Source: Sphingobium yanoikuyae (GTDB taxonomy: Bacteria > Pseudomonadota > Alphaproteobacteria > Sphingomonadales > Sphingomonadaceae). From it: a DNA stretch of 64,000 nt. A program made the position numbers and the translations under genes. Location of the stretch: contig NZ_CP139979.1 in assembly GCF_034424525.1 (NCBI RefSeq), positions 3,435,001 through 3,499,000 of the forward strand. Reading direction: 5' to 3'. The notes below the pieces were generated by a model, which did no database searches, was not told the origin of the DNA, and saw only the letters and a program-made list of their open reading frames with translations. How positions within the stretch are numbered: position 1 is the stretch's first letter; the number at the start of each line of letters is the position of its first letter. Of this stretch, positions 29,655 through 38,500 are shown piece by piece.

Positions 29655-30079
29655 CCGGCGCCGTCTCGATCCGGCGGGAGGCGGCGATCAGCGTCGGCAT
29701 CAATGGCGCGCTGAGCCTGGCCTTCTTCCTTGCCTTGTTCGGCACCCAGCCCCGCCTGCTCGCCTGGGCGGCGCCGGATCGGCTGGCGCTCGATTTCGTG
29801 CCGCAGAGCATTGCCGTTGCACTGATGAGCGCGCTCGTCCCGGCACTGATCGCGCGCAAACGGGTGGGTGGCGCCCTGCGCCCGATCCTGCTGCGCGCCG
29901 CCGGCTTTGCGCTGGCCGGTGCCGCGCTGGGCGGGCTGCTGTCGCTCGCGACCGGTGGCCTGCCGCCGATCGGCTGGGGCGCCGCGCTGGCCATCAAGAT
30001 TGCCTATGGCGGCGCGCTCGGTGCGCTGGTCGCCAGCCTGGCGCTGCGGCGGATGCTCTCGTCCGCCCCAATCATCTGA
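29651..30079 (+). CDS. Small integral membrane protein, unrecognised
   Basis: This 142-residue protein has four predicted hydrophobic segments (about 13-38, 48-68, 80-102 and 108-132) separated by short charged loops, and a basic C-terminus. I do not recognise the family. The start overlaps the esterase stop by 4 bases (ATGA), so it is translationally coupled and belongs to the glycoside-hydrolase unit. A role in transport or membrane anchoring is possible but not shown. Confidence 0.7.
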   Translation: MTGAVSIRREAAISVGINGALSLAFFLALFGTQPRLLAWAAPDRLALDFVPQSIAVALMSALVPALIARKRVGGALRPILLRAAGFALAGAALGGLLSLATGGLPPIGWGAALAIKIAYGGALGALVASLALRRMLSSAPII

Positions 30080-30095
30080 CATGAGGATCGCCCCG

Positions 30096-33000
30096 ATGAC
30101 CTTCCGTTCCCTGCGTCTCGCCATGCTGCTGGCCGGCACTGTTCTCGCCATGCCGGCCCAGGCCGACGATCTGGCCGACGGCTTCAACAATCCGCCCCAG
30201 TCGGCCCGGCCGCGCGTGTGGTGGCACTGGCTGAACGGCAATGTGACAAAGGACGGGATCGACAAGGATCTCGACTGGCTGGCGCGCATCGGCATTGGCG
30301 GGGTGCAGAATTTCGACGCCAATCTGCAGACGCCGCAAATCGTCAAGGAACGGCTGGTCTATATGACCGACGGCTGGAAGGACGCCTTCCGCCACGCCGT
30401 CCAGACCGCCGATGCCAAGGGGCTGGAATTCGCCATCGCCGCCTCGCCGGGCTGGAGCGAGACTGGCGGCCCCTGGGTCAAGCCGCAGGATGCGATGAAG
30501 AAGCTGGTCTGGGCGCAAACCGAGGTCGAAGGCGGCAAGCGGATCAAGGGCACCCTGCCCGCCCCGTCCAATGTGACGGGCGCCTTCCAGAGCGCGAAGT
30601 TCAGCGATCCGCTGGCGGGCGACGCGGAGATACCGGACCAGCCGCGCGCCTATGGCGAGGCACGGGTGCTGGCCTATCCGATCGCCGAGGCCGCCCTGCC
30701 GACGCCGCATATCCTTGATGCTAATGGCCAGCCGATTGCGGGCGCCGCGGCGCTGGACGACAGCGATCTGGAAAGCGTGGCGCAGATGGCCAAGGGCGAT
30801 GAAGCGCATCCCGGCACGCTGATCCTTGATTATGGCAAGCCGGTCACGGTGCGGTCGGCAAGCCTGTTCGTGCCCCATGCCCGCCCGCCCTTCGGCGACC
30901 CCGCCTATCGCCCGACGATCGAGGCGGAAACGGCGCAGGGCTGGCAGCCGCTCGGTCGCTTCTCGCTGACCGAAGTCGCCTCCACCACCAGCTTTGCGCC
31001 GGTCACGGCGCAGCGCTTCCGGCTGGTCCTGTCGCCCAATGACGCCGCCAAGTCGCCGGGCCTGGGCGATGGCGCGCCCGGTGCGGTGATGATCGACGTG
31101 TTCGGCCGCCCGGCCAGCCAGACGCTGGGCATCGGCGACCTGCGCCTGTCAGCCGAGGCGCGGATCGACCAGTTTGAAGCGAAGGCCGGCTATGCCATCG
31201 CATCCGATTATAACCGCCTGAACATGGGTCTGGCCGATGCGCCGGCGATCGATCCGGCCAGGGTTATCGACCTGACCGACCGGCTGCGTCCCGATGGCAC
31301 GCTCGACTGGACCGCACCCAGGGGCACGCGCTGGCGCATCGTCCGCATGGGCTGGTCGCTGACCGGCAAGACCAACCATCCTGCCACGCCCGAAGCCACC
31401 GGGCTGGAGGTCGACAAATATGATGCGGCGGCCGTGCGCCGCTATCTCGAAACCTATCTCGCCATGTATCGCGATGCGGTCGGCGCCGACTGGATCGGCA
31501 AGAAGGGCATCAGCGCGCTGCTGACCGACAGTATCGAGGTGGGCGCGTCCAACTGGACACCGCGCATGGTGGAAGAGTTCAAGGCGCGGCGCGGCTATGA
31601 TCCCGTCCCCTTCCTGCCGACCCTGACCGGCGCAGTCGTGGGATCGGCCGCGCGCAGCGATGCCTTCCTGCATGATTATCGCCAGACCCTGGCCGATCTG
31701 CTGGCCGACGCCCATTATGGCACGGTGGCGAAGGTCGCGCATGAGCATGGCCTGACCGTCTATGGCGAGGCGCTGGAAAATGGCCGGCCGGTGCTGGGCG
31801 ACGACCTGGCGATGCGGTCGCATACCGATGTGCCGATGGCGGCGATGTGGACCTTCAATCGCGGCAGCGCACCGCGCCCGACGCTGATCGGCGACATGAA
31901 GGGCGCGGCGTCGGTCGCCCATATCTATGGCCAGAATATCGTGTCGGCCGAAAGCATGACGTCGGCCTTCGCGCCCTGGGCCTTTGCCCCGGCCGACCTC
32001 AAGCGCGTGATCGACCTGGAATTCGTGTCCGGCGTCAACCGGCCGATCGTCCACACCTCCGTCCACCAGCCGGTGGATGACAAGGTGCCGGGCCTCAGCC
32101 TCATGATCTTCGGCCAATATTTCAACCGCCACGAAAGCTGGGCCAATATGGCCAAGCCCTGGGTCGACTATATGGCGCGCACCGGCTTCCTGTTGCAGCA
32201 GGGCCGCGACCATGCCGACATCGCCTATTTCTATGGCGAGGATGCGCCGATCACCGCGCTGTTCGAACATGGCGTGCCGGCCGACCTGCCCAGCGATTAT
32301 GCCTATGACTTCGTCAATGCCGAGATTTTGGCGACCAGGGCGTCGGTGCAGGATGGCGACCTGATCGCCGGCAAGGCGCGCTACAAGGCGCTGTATCTGG
32401 GCGGATCGAGCAAGGTGGTGACGCTCGCCACCCTGCAGCGCATCGCCGCGCTGGTCGAGGCTGGCGCTACCCTGATCGGCACCGCACCCGACCGCGCGCC
32501 CGGCCTGCAGGATGATCCCGCCGCCTTCCGCGCGCTGGTGGCGAAGCTGTGGAGCGGTCAGCCGGTCGGCAAGGGCAAGGTGATCGCCAGCGCCGATGTC
32601 GACGCCGCGCTTGCCGGCACGGGCATCGGCGCCGATTTCCGCGTGACCGGCAGCAGCGATGCCGGTGCCTATCGCTTCCTCCACCGCGCTTTGCCCGATG
32701 GTGACCTCTATTATGTGACCAATGGCAAGGCGCAGGCCGAGCATGTCGAAGCGCGCTTCCGCGTCACCGGCCGCCAGCCCGAAATCTGGCGCGCGATCGA
32801 CGGCAGCGCCGCGCCGCTGTCCTACCGAACCGAAGGCAGCGACACGGTCATCCCGCTCGATGTCGGGCCGGAGGATGCCGTCTTCATCCTGTTCCGCAAG
32901 CCGGCGCAGGCCCCCAGCCGGACGATCGCGCCGGCGGCCGTAAAGCAGGTCGCCACCCTGTCGCAGCCCTGGACCGTGCGCTTCCAGTCGGGGCGCGGCG

Positions 33001-33425
33001 CACCGGCCGAGATCGCGATGCCGACGCTGACGGCGCTCGACAAGAGCAGCGATCCGGGTGTGCGCTATTTCTCGGGCGAGGCGACCTATGCCAGCAGCTT
33101 TACCCTGCCCAAGGGCGCCAGGCCCGGCGCGCCGCTGTGGCTTGATCTCGGCAGCGTCGGCGATGTCGCAGAGGTGCGGGTCAATGGCCAGGTCGCGGGC
33201 ACCAGCTGGTTCGCGCCCTATCGGCTGGACGTCGGCAGACTGGTGAAGCCCGGCCGCAACGCGATCGAGGTGAAGGTCGCGAACCTGTGGGTCAACCGCC
33301 TGATCGGCGACCAGCAGCCCGGCGCGGACAAGATCACCTTCACCGCCGCCCCCACCTATCGTCCCGATGCACCGCTGCGTCCGTCGGGCCTGATCGGGCC
33401 GGTCACGCTGTCAACCGAACAATAA
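30096..33425 (+). CDS. GH106 alpha-L-rhamnosidase
   Basis: This is a secreted protein of about 1109 residues with a signal peptide (LRLAMLLAGTVLAMPAQA) directly followed by the GH106 opening SARPRVWWHWLNGNVTKDGIDKDL. Glycosidase barrel segments include LTDSIEVGASNW and TVYGEALENGRPVLG, whose glutamates are catalytic candidates. A jelly-roll galactose-binding-like domain at about 1000-1095 (GSVGDVAEVRVNGQVAGTSWF) closes the protein. GH106 was founded on an alpha-L-rhamnosidase from Sphingomonas paucimobilis. The enzyme should remove terminal L-rhamnose from plant glycosides or polysaccharides. The ATG at 30096 has GAGG 9 bases upstream; the ATG at 30081 lacks a site, and the longer frame overlaps the previous gene. 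It ends the glycoside unit. Confidence 0.88.
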   Translation: MTFRSLRLAMLLAGTVLAMPAQADDLADGFNNPPQSARPRVWWHWLNGNVTKDGIDKDLDWLARIGIGGVQNFDANLQTPQIVKERLVYMTDGWKDAFRHAVQTADAKGLEFAIAASPGWSETGGPWVKPQDAMKKLVWAQTEVEGGKRIKGTLPAPSNVTGAFQSAKFSDPLAGDAEIPDQPRAYGEARVLAYPIAEAALPTPHILDANGQPIAGAAALDDSDLESVAQMAKGDEAHPGTLILDYGKPVTVRSASLFVPHARPPFGDPAYRPTIEAETAQGWQPLGRFSLTEVASTTSFAPVTAQRFRLVLSPNDAAKSPGLGDGAPGAVMIDVFGRPASQTLGIGDLRLSAEARIDQFEAKAGYAIASDYNRLNMGLADAPAIDPARVIDLTDRLRPDGTLDWTAPRGTRWRIVRMGWSLTGKTNHPATPEATGLEVDKYDAAAVRRYLETYLAMYRDAVGADWIGKKGISALLTDSIEVGASNWTPRMVEEFKARRGYDPVPFLPTLTGAVVGSAARSDAFLHDYRQTLADLLADAHYGTVAKVAHEHGLTVYGEALENGRPVLGDDLAMRSHTDVPMAAMWTFNRGSAPRPTLIGDMKGAASVAHIYGQNIVSAESMTSAFAPWAFAPADLKRVIDLEFVSGVNRPIVHTSVHQPVDDKVPGLSLMIFGQYFNRHESWANMAKPWVDYMARTGFLLQQGRDHADIAYFYGEDAPITALFEHGVPADLPSDYAYDFVNAEILATRASVQDGDLIAGKARYKALYLGGSSKVVTLATLQRIAALVEAGATLIGTAPDRAPGLQDDPAAFRALVAKLWSGQPVGKGKVIASADVDAALAGTGIGADFRVTGSSDAGAYRFLHRALPDGDLYYVTNGKAQAEHVEARFRVTGRQPEIWRAIDGSAAPLSYRTEGSDTVIPLDVGPEDAVFILFRKPAQAPSRTIAPAAVKQVATLSQPWTVRFQSGRGAPAEIAMPTLTALDKSSDPGVRYFSGEATYASSFTLPKGARPGAPLWLDLGSVGDVAEVRVNGQVAGTSWFAPYRLDVGRLVKPGRNAIEVKVANLWVNRLIGDQQPGADKITFTAAPTYRPDAPLRPSGLIGPVTLSTEQ

Positions 33426-33486
33426 GCAAAGCGCACACGGATGCTCGCTTGAACGCGCGAAAGTCGCCGCCTATCAGGCGGTCATC

Positions 33487-33717
33487 ATGACCGACGATCA
33501 GCAGAGCATCCGCGCCATCCTCGACCGGCTGCGCGCGCCGGCGGGCAATCCCGTGGCCCGCGCCCGCTGGCTGGTCGAACGGCAGGTGCCCGAAGCGCGG
33601 CGCGGGCCCGGCTGGGACCGGCACTGGCGCGAGCTGGAAGCCTATCTGGACAGCCCGGTCAGCTGGTCGGGCAATCGCGATGCGGACGGGATCGAAGGGT
33701 GGGACGATGACGTCTGA
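33487..33717 (+). CDS. Small hypothetical protein (76 aa)
   Basis: This is a 76-residue hydrophilic protein with no signal or membrane segment, rich in Arg, Asp and Trp (RWLVERQ, GPGWDRHWRELEAYLD, GIEGWDDDV). The family is unknown. The normal amino-acid composition, the overlap with the following small gene and the lack of any competing gene make it plausible. It does not look related to the rhamnosidase 61 bases upstream. Confidence 0.55.
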   Translation: MTDDQQSIRAILDRLRAPAGNPVARARWLVERQVPEARRGPGWDRHWRELEAYLDSPVSWSGNRDADGIEGWDDDV

Positions 33718-33934
33718 CCGGCTGATCGACATGATGATCGCGCGGCTGGTGATCGCCCATGGCAAGAGCAAGCATCATTGGCGCAAGGCGATCGGTCCGG
33801 TCCGAATCTACAGCCGCGCTACCCATCCCCATTGCAACTGGGCCTTCACGCCGAGCGGCACGCCGGGCGAGATATCGGTGATCGAAACGCTGCTGGACGA
33901 TCTGCACCTGCGCCATCCGCTGATCGATCGGTAA
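33707..33934 (+). CDS. Small hypothetical protein (75 aa)
   Basis: This is a 75-residue protein starting at the ATG at 33707, which overlaps the preceding small gene by 11 bases and has AAGGGTGGG upstream. It is basic in the middle (HGKSKHHWRKAIGPVRIYSRATHPHCNW) and acidic at the end (VIETLLDDLHLRHPLID). It could bind nucleic acid or a partner protein, but no family is recognised. An earlier ATG at 33680 would extend it by nine residues inside the upstream gene. The pair looks like a small two-gene unit. Confidence 0.55.
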   Translation: MTSDRLIDMMIARLVIAHGKSKHHWRKAIGPVRIYSRATHPHCNWAFTPSGTPGEISVIETLLDDLHLRHPLIDR

Positions 33935-33963
33935 CACCAAGCCCGCGCGGCGCTTGAGCGTTG

Positions 33964-33997
33964 CAAGGTGCTGATGCGCCAGCATCACTGCACCTTG
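33964..33997. terminator. Convergent hairpin before ligC
   Basis: CAAGGTGC-TGATGC (33964-33977) pairs with GCATCA (33982-33987) and, after a 2-base bulge, GCACCTTG (33990-33997), around a GCCA loop. It sits between the convergent ends of the small rightward genes and the leftward lig operon. It has a TCAAAAAC tail on the plus strand and no T-tract. A bidirectional terminator is the simplest reading. Confidence 0.5.
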
Positions 33998-34065
33998 TCA
34001 AAAACAAAGAGGCGCGGACGGCCGGTCGCCATCCACGCCCCCTTGCGACCCCGAAGGGATCGGAA

Positions 34066-35007
34066 TCAGCCGGCGAGCTGCGTTTCCAGTTCGCCCAGCA
34101 CGCGATAGCAGTCGAACACCTTGGCGACCGAGCTGTTGGGCTCACGGCCCTCGCGGATCGCGCTGATGAACTCGCGGTCCTGCAATTCGATGCCATTGTT
34201 CGAGATGGCGACGCCGGCCAGGTCGATCGGCTCTTCCTTGCCGTTCACCAGATCGTCGTAGCGCGCGATATAGGTGTCGGTATCGCCGATATAGCGGAAG
34301 AAGGTGCCCAGCGGTCCGTCATTGTTGAAGCTCAGCGACAGGGTGCAGATGGCGCCGGTCTCGCTCTTCAATTGGATCGACATGTCCATGGCGATGCCCA
34401 GTTCCGGATGGATCGGCCCCTGCATCGCGTGAGCGGCGACGATCTTGCCCGCCTGATAGGCGAACAGGTCGACCGTGTGCGCGGCATGATGCCACAGAAG
34501 ATGGTCGGTCCACGACCGCGGCTCGCCCTTGGCATTGATATTCTTTCGGCGGAAGAAATAGGTCTGCACGTCCATCTGCTGGACGTTGAATTCGCCCGCC
34601 TGGATGCGGTTGTGGACGAACTGATGCGACGGGTTGAAGCGGCGGGTATGGCCGACCATGCAGACAAGGCCGGTTTCCTTCTGCTTCGCGAGCACCGCCT
34701 GCGCATCGGCCCAGCTGTCGGCGAGTGGGATTTCCACCTCGACATGCTTGCCCGCATTCATGCAGGCGATCGCCTGTTCCGCGTGCATCTGGGTCGGCGT
34801 ACACAGGATCACCGCATCGACATCGTCACGCGCCAGCGTCTCGTTGAGGTCGGTCGTCACATGGCCGATGCCATATTTCTCGGCGACCTTCTTCGTCGCC
34901 TCCAGTTCGCGGCCGATGATCGAGGTGACGGTGACGCCGTCGATATTCTTGAGGCCATCAAGATGCTTTTCGCCAAAGGCGCCGGCACCGGCGAGGGCAA
35001 TACGCAT
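34066..35007 (-). CDS. ligC: 4-carboxy-2-hydroxymuconate-6-semialdehyde dehydrogenase
   Basis: This is a 313-residue cytoplasmic NAD(P)-dependent oxidoreductase of the Gfo/Idh/MocA fold. It oxidises the hemiacetal form of 4-carboxy-2-hydroxymuconate-6-semialdehyde, the LigAB product, to 2-pyrone-4,6-dicarboxylate. The Rossmann motif is GAGAFGEKHLDGL at residues about 7-19, with CTPTQMHAEQAI and HVEVEIPLADSWADA following. The conserved SWTDHLLWHHAAHTVDLF segment lies in the catalytic domain. Sequence and position next to ligB match SYK-6 LigC. The start is the ATG at 35007 with GGAGAA 6 bases upstream; the longer frame to 35061 runs into a palindromic repeat. It is separated from ligB by that repeat although in the same operon. 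Confidence 0.93.
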   Translation of the reverse strand: MRIALAGAGAFGEKHLDGLKNIDGVTVTSIIGRELEATKKVAEKYGIGHVTTDLNETLARDDVDAVILCTPTQMHAEQAIACMNAGKHVEVEIPLADSWADAQAVLAKQKETGLVCMVGHTRRFNPSHQFVHNRIQAGEFNVQQMDVQTYFFRRKNINAKGEPRSWTDHLLWHHAAHTVDLFAYQAGKIVAAHAMQGPIHPELGIAMDMSIQLKSETGAICTLSLSFNNDGPLGTFFRYIGDTDTYIARYDDLVNGKEEPIDLAGVAISNNGIELQDREFISAIREGREPNSSVAKVFDCYRVLGELETQLAG

Positions 35008-35027
35008 GGAATTTTCTCCATCTAAAG

Positions 35028-35144
35028 CCCCTCCCTGGAAGGGAGGGTTGAATAGAGACACCTGTCTCTATTCAAGGGTGGGTGCCTCCGAAGGAGGCTC
35101 GCTACGCTCGCACCCACCCCCGGCCCCTCCCTAGAAGGGAGGGG
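35028..35144. repeat. Mosaic palindromic element between ligB and ligC
   Basis: Four hairpins stand in series: CCCTCCCT-GGA-AGGGAGGG (35029-35047), TTGAATAGAGACA-CC-TGTCTCTATTCAA (35048-35075, 13-bp arms), GGGTGGGTGC/GCACCCACCC (35076-35085 and 35110-35119) enclosing CCTCC-GAA-GGAGG, and CCCCTCCCT-AGA-AGGGAGGGG (35124-35144). The first and last are variants of the same palindrome. It fills nearly the whole gap inside the leftward lig operon. It resembles REP/BIME-type intergenic mosaics; mobility is not evident. Confidence 0.8.
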
Positions 35145-35166
35145 AGGCAGGAGTGCGAACCGAAAT

Positions 35167-36419
<1,253 letters not shown>

Positions 36420-36438
36420 CTCATCCTCTCTTGGCATC

Positions 36439-36478
36439 CATCCCCCGGCCCTTCCTTCCAACAAAGGACCGGGGGATG
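36439..36478. repeat. Hairpin between ligJ and ligA
   Basis: CATCCCCCGG (36439-36448) pairs with CCGGGGGATG (36469-36478), and the stem continues as CCTT/AAGG after one mismatch. It lies inside the leftward lig operon between the ligJ stop and the ligA start. There is no T-tract, so partial termination or mRNA processing and stability is more likely than full termination. Confidence 0.5.
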
Positions 36479-36516
36479 AACGCGCCCCTCCGCGGGGATA
36501 GGGTTACAGGCTGCGG

Positions 36517-37539
36517 TTACAGGCCGCGCGCCTTCAATTGCGCGTCGAGCCGGGGGAAGACCCGGCGGGCATTGCCCTCGAAGATCGCGGCACGCTCGCC
36601 CTCGCTGATGTCCAGCGCATCGACATAGCGCTTGGTATCGTCGAAATAATGACCGGTGGTGGGATCAATGCCGCGCACCGCGCCGACCATTTCCGACCCG
36701 AACAGGATATTCTTGTTGTCGATCACGTCGGCCAGCAGGTCGACGCCGGGCTGATGATAGACACAGGTGTCGAAGAAGATGTTGTTCATCAGATGGGTCG
36801 ACAGGTCGGGCTTCTTCAGCATGTCGGCCAGACCGCGATAACGGCCCCAATGATAGGGCACCGCGCCGCCACCATGCGGGATGATGAACTTGAGGGTCGG
36901 GAAATCCCTGAACAGGTCGCCTTCCAGCAACTGCATGAAGGCGATGGTGTCGGCCGCGATATAATAGCCGCCGGTCGCATGCATCGCCGGATTGCAGCTG
37001 CCCGACACATGGATCATCGCCGGCACGTCCAGCTCGACCATCTTCTCGTAGAAGGGATACCAGTAACGGTCGGTCAGCGGCGGATGCTGGAAATGACCGC
37101 CGCCCGGATCAGGATTGAGGTTGCAGCCGATGAAGCCCATGTCGACGCAGCGTTCCAGCTCGGCAATGCTGTTGGCCATGTCCGCCTTGGGCGACTGGGG
37201 CAGCATGCACACGCCGACGAAGGTTTCGGGGAACAGGCCGACGACGCGCGCGATCAGGTCGTTGCAGCGCATCGCCCATTCCTTCGCCACCGCCGCGTCG
37301 CCAACATGAGGGGCCATGGCCGAAGCGCGCGGCGAGAAGATGGTGAGGTCGGCGCCGCGTTCCTTGATCAGGCGCAACTGGTTCGCCTCGATCGTCTCGC
37401 GGATTTCGGCATCGCTGATGTCGGGATAGGCGGGGGCAGGCACGCCCGCCTTGAACGCCGCCTTCTGCTCCTCGCGCCAGGCGTCATGCCCCTTGGGCAG
37501 CACGGTATAATGGCCGTGGCAGTCGATAATCATGGTCAT
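36517..37539 (-). CDS. ligJ: 4-oxalomesaconate hydratase
   Basis: This 340-residue protein of the amidohydrolase superfamily hydrates 4-oxalomesaconate to 4-carboxy-4-hydroxy-2-oxoadipate, the LigK substrate. The N-terminal metal motif is IIDCHGHYTV (H8, H10). Other conserved segments are FSPRASAMAPHVGD, GFIGCNLNPDPGGGHF, MIHVSGSCNPAMH and FIIPHGGGAVPYHWGRYRG, all typical of LigJ. The start at 37539 overlaps the stop of the upstream dehydrogenase gene by 4 bases (ATGA); a second ATG two codons in is possible. It is the second gene of the leftward lig unit. Confidence 0.93.
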   Translation of the reverse strand: MTMIIDCHGHYTVLPKGHDAWREEQKAAFKAGVPAPAYPDISDAEIRETIEANQLRLIKERGADLTIFSPRASAMAPHVGDAAVAKEWAMRCNDLIARVVGLFPETFVGVCMLPQSPKADMANSIAELERCVDMGFIGCNLNPDPGGGHFQHPPLTDRYWYPFYEKMVELDVPAMIHVSGSCNPAMHATGGYYIAADTIAFMQLLEGDLFRDFPTLKFIIPHGGGAVPYHWGRYRGLADMLKKPDLSTHLMNNIFFDTCVYHQPGVDLLADVIDNKNILFGSEMVGAVRGIDPTTGHYFDDTKRYVDALDISEGERAAIFEGNARRVFPRLDAQLKARGL

Positions 37540-38432
37540 GCCGGGTCGGCCTTTCCTGTCTGTTCTGCTTTTGCTTGGATGATGCTGTCGATCTTGGCGC
37601 CCAGTCCTTCGGGCGGCGCCTTCAGGCCGAGCGTGCCGATCGCCTGCTGGCGCTCGACCGTGCCGCGCGTCATCGCGGAACCGGTGCCAAGGCCGTCGAG
37701 CGTCTTGACCACCTCCGCCATCTCGGCCGCGCGGCGCAGCCCGTGGACCATCATGCGGTCGAGATTATAGTCGGCGCGGATATCCCAGGGACGCGGCTTC
37801 TCGCTGGCGTCGAGCGATCCGATCACCTCGTCCAGCACACCCGCCGCATCGGCCGCCAGCATGCATTCGGCGGTCAGCGCCTCCAGCCCCTTGACCATCA
37901 CCGACCGGATCATCTTGATCGCCGACGCCCGACCGACGGCTTCGCCGACGACGCGGATATTGGTGAATCCCAGCCGGGCCAGCCCTGCCCGCGCGGCATC
38001 GGCATGGCCACCGCTGACCAGCAGCGGCACGTTCAGCCGGGCCGGATCGACCGGCGCCATGACGGCGACATCGACATAATGGCCACCGGCCGCCTCGATC
38101 GCGCGGGCTGCCGCCTGCTTGGTTTGCGGCGCGACGCTGTTGAGATCGCAATAGAGCGCGCCGGGCGCGATATGGGCGGCGGCGGCCTGCGCCACGGCGA
38201 GCGCCTGGTCGGCGGTGACGAGCGACAGGATGACGGTGACGGGCGTGACGGCATCGGCCAGCGTCGGCACGGCCCGGACGCCGGCCCTGGCACAGCGCGC
38301 CAGCATCGCATCGCGGGTGGCGCCGACATCCGTCTGGATATCATAGACGCGGGCCGCGTCGATCCAGTCCCCCGCCATCGCAAAGGTGGACCCTGCCTCG
38401 CCAAATCCGATCAGACCGATTTCCTGCTCCAT
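37536..38432 (-). CDS. NAD(P)-dependent beta-hydroxyacid-dehydrogenase-like protein (DUF1932)
   Basis: This 298-residue protein has an N-terminal Rossmann domain (IGLIGFGEAGSTFA, residues about 5-18) of the 6-phosphogluconate/3-hydroxyisobutyrate dehydrogenase superfamily and a C-terminal DUF1932 helical domain. The conserved lysine in RASAIKMIRSVMVKG and the DLNSVAP and APVDPARLNVPLLVSGG blocks match the superfamily. It is the first gene of the leftward lig unit: the ligR stop is 64 bases upstream, with a LigR-operator-like dyad between. It does not match a named step of the protocatechuate pathway. It may reduce or oxidise a side product or a related hydroxy acid. Confidence 0.8.
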   Translation of the reverse strand: MEQEIGLIGFGEAGSTFAMAGDWIDAARVYDIQTDVGATRDAMLARCARAGVRAVPTLADAVTPVTVILSLVTADQALAVAQAAAAHIAPGALYCDLNSVAPQTKQAAARAIEAAGGHYVDVAVMAPVDPARLNVPLLVSGGHADAARAGLARLGFTNIRVVGEAVGRASAIKMIRSVMVKGLEALTAECMLAADAAGVLDEVIGSLDASEKPRPWDIRADYNLDRMMVHGLRRAAEMAEVVKTLDGLGTGSAMTRGTVERQQAIGTLGLKAPPEGLGAKIDSIIQAKAEQTGKADPA

Positions 38433-38486
38433 GGCGGGTTGGATGACGGATCATGTCTGATGCCGCCAATCGAATCCGCTGGACCA

Positions 38487-38500
38487 GTATAAGATTTTAC
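38487..38500 (-). promoter_or_regulatory. Candidate LigR operator upstream of the DUF1932-ligJABC unit
   Basis: Read leftward, GTAAAATCTTATAC is a 14-bp imperfect dyad followed by TGGTCCAGCGGATTCGA. The same arrangement, GCAAAAATTTATGC then CTGGTTCCAGTTCGGATTTGA, precedes ligK. The dyads differ at positions 2 and 13 by a compensating change (T-A against C-G), as expected for a protein-binding palindrome. The ligR TAA stop codon lies inside this copy. It is 54 bases from the DUF1932 start. Confidence 0.6.

Noticed and set aside
29868..30095. N-terminal extension of the GH106 protein
   Set aside because: It overlaps the membrane protein gene in another frame; a signal peptide and ribosome site support the start at 30096.
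35028..35144. CRISPR-like array
   Set aside because: The repeats are different palindromes in series without regular spacers, and no cas gene is present.
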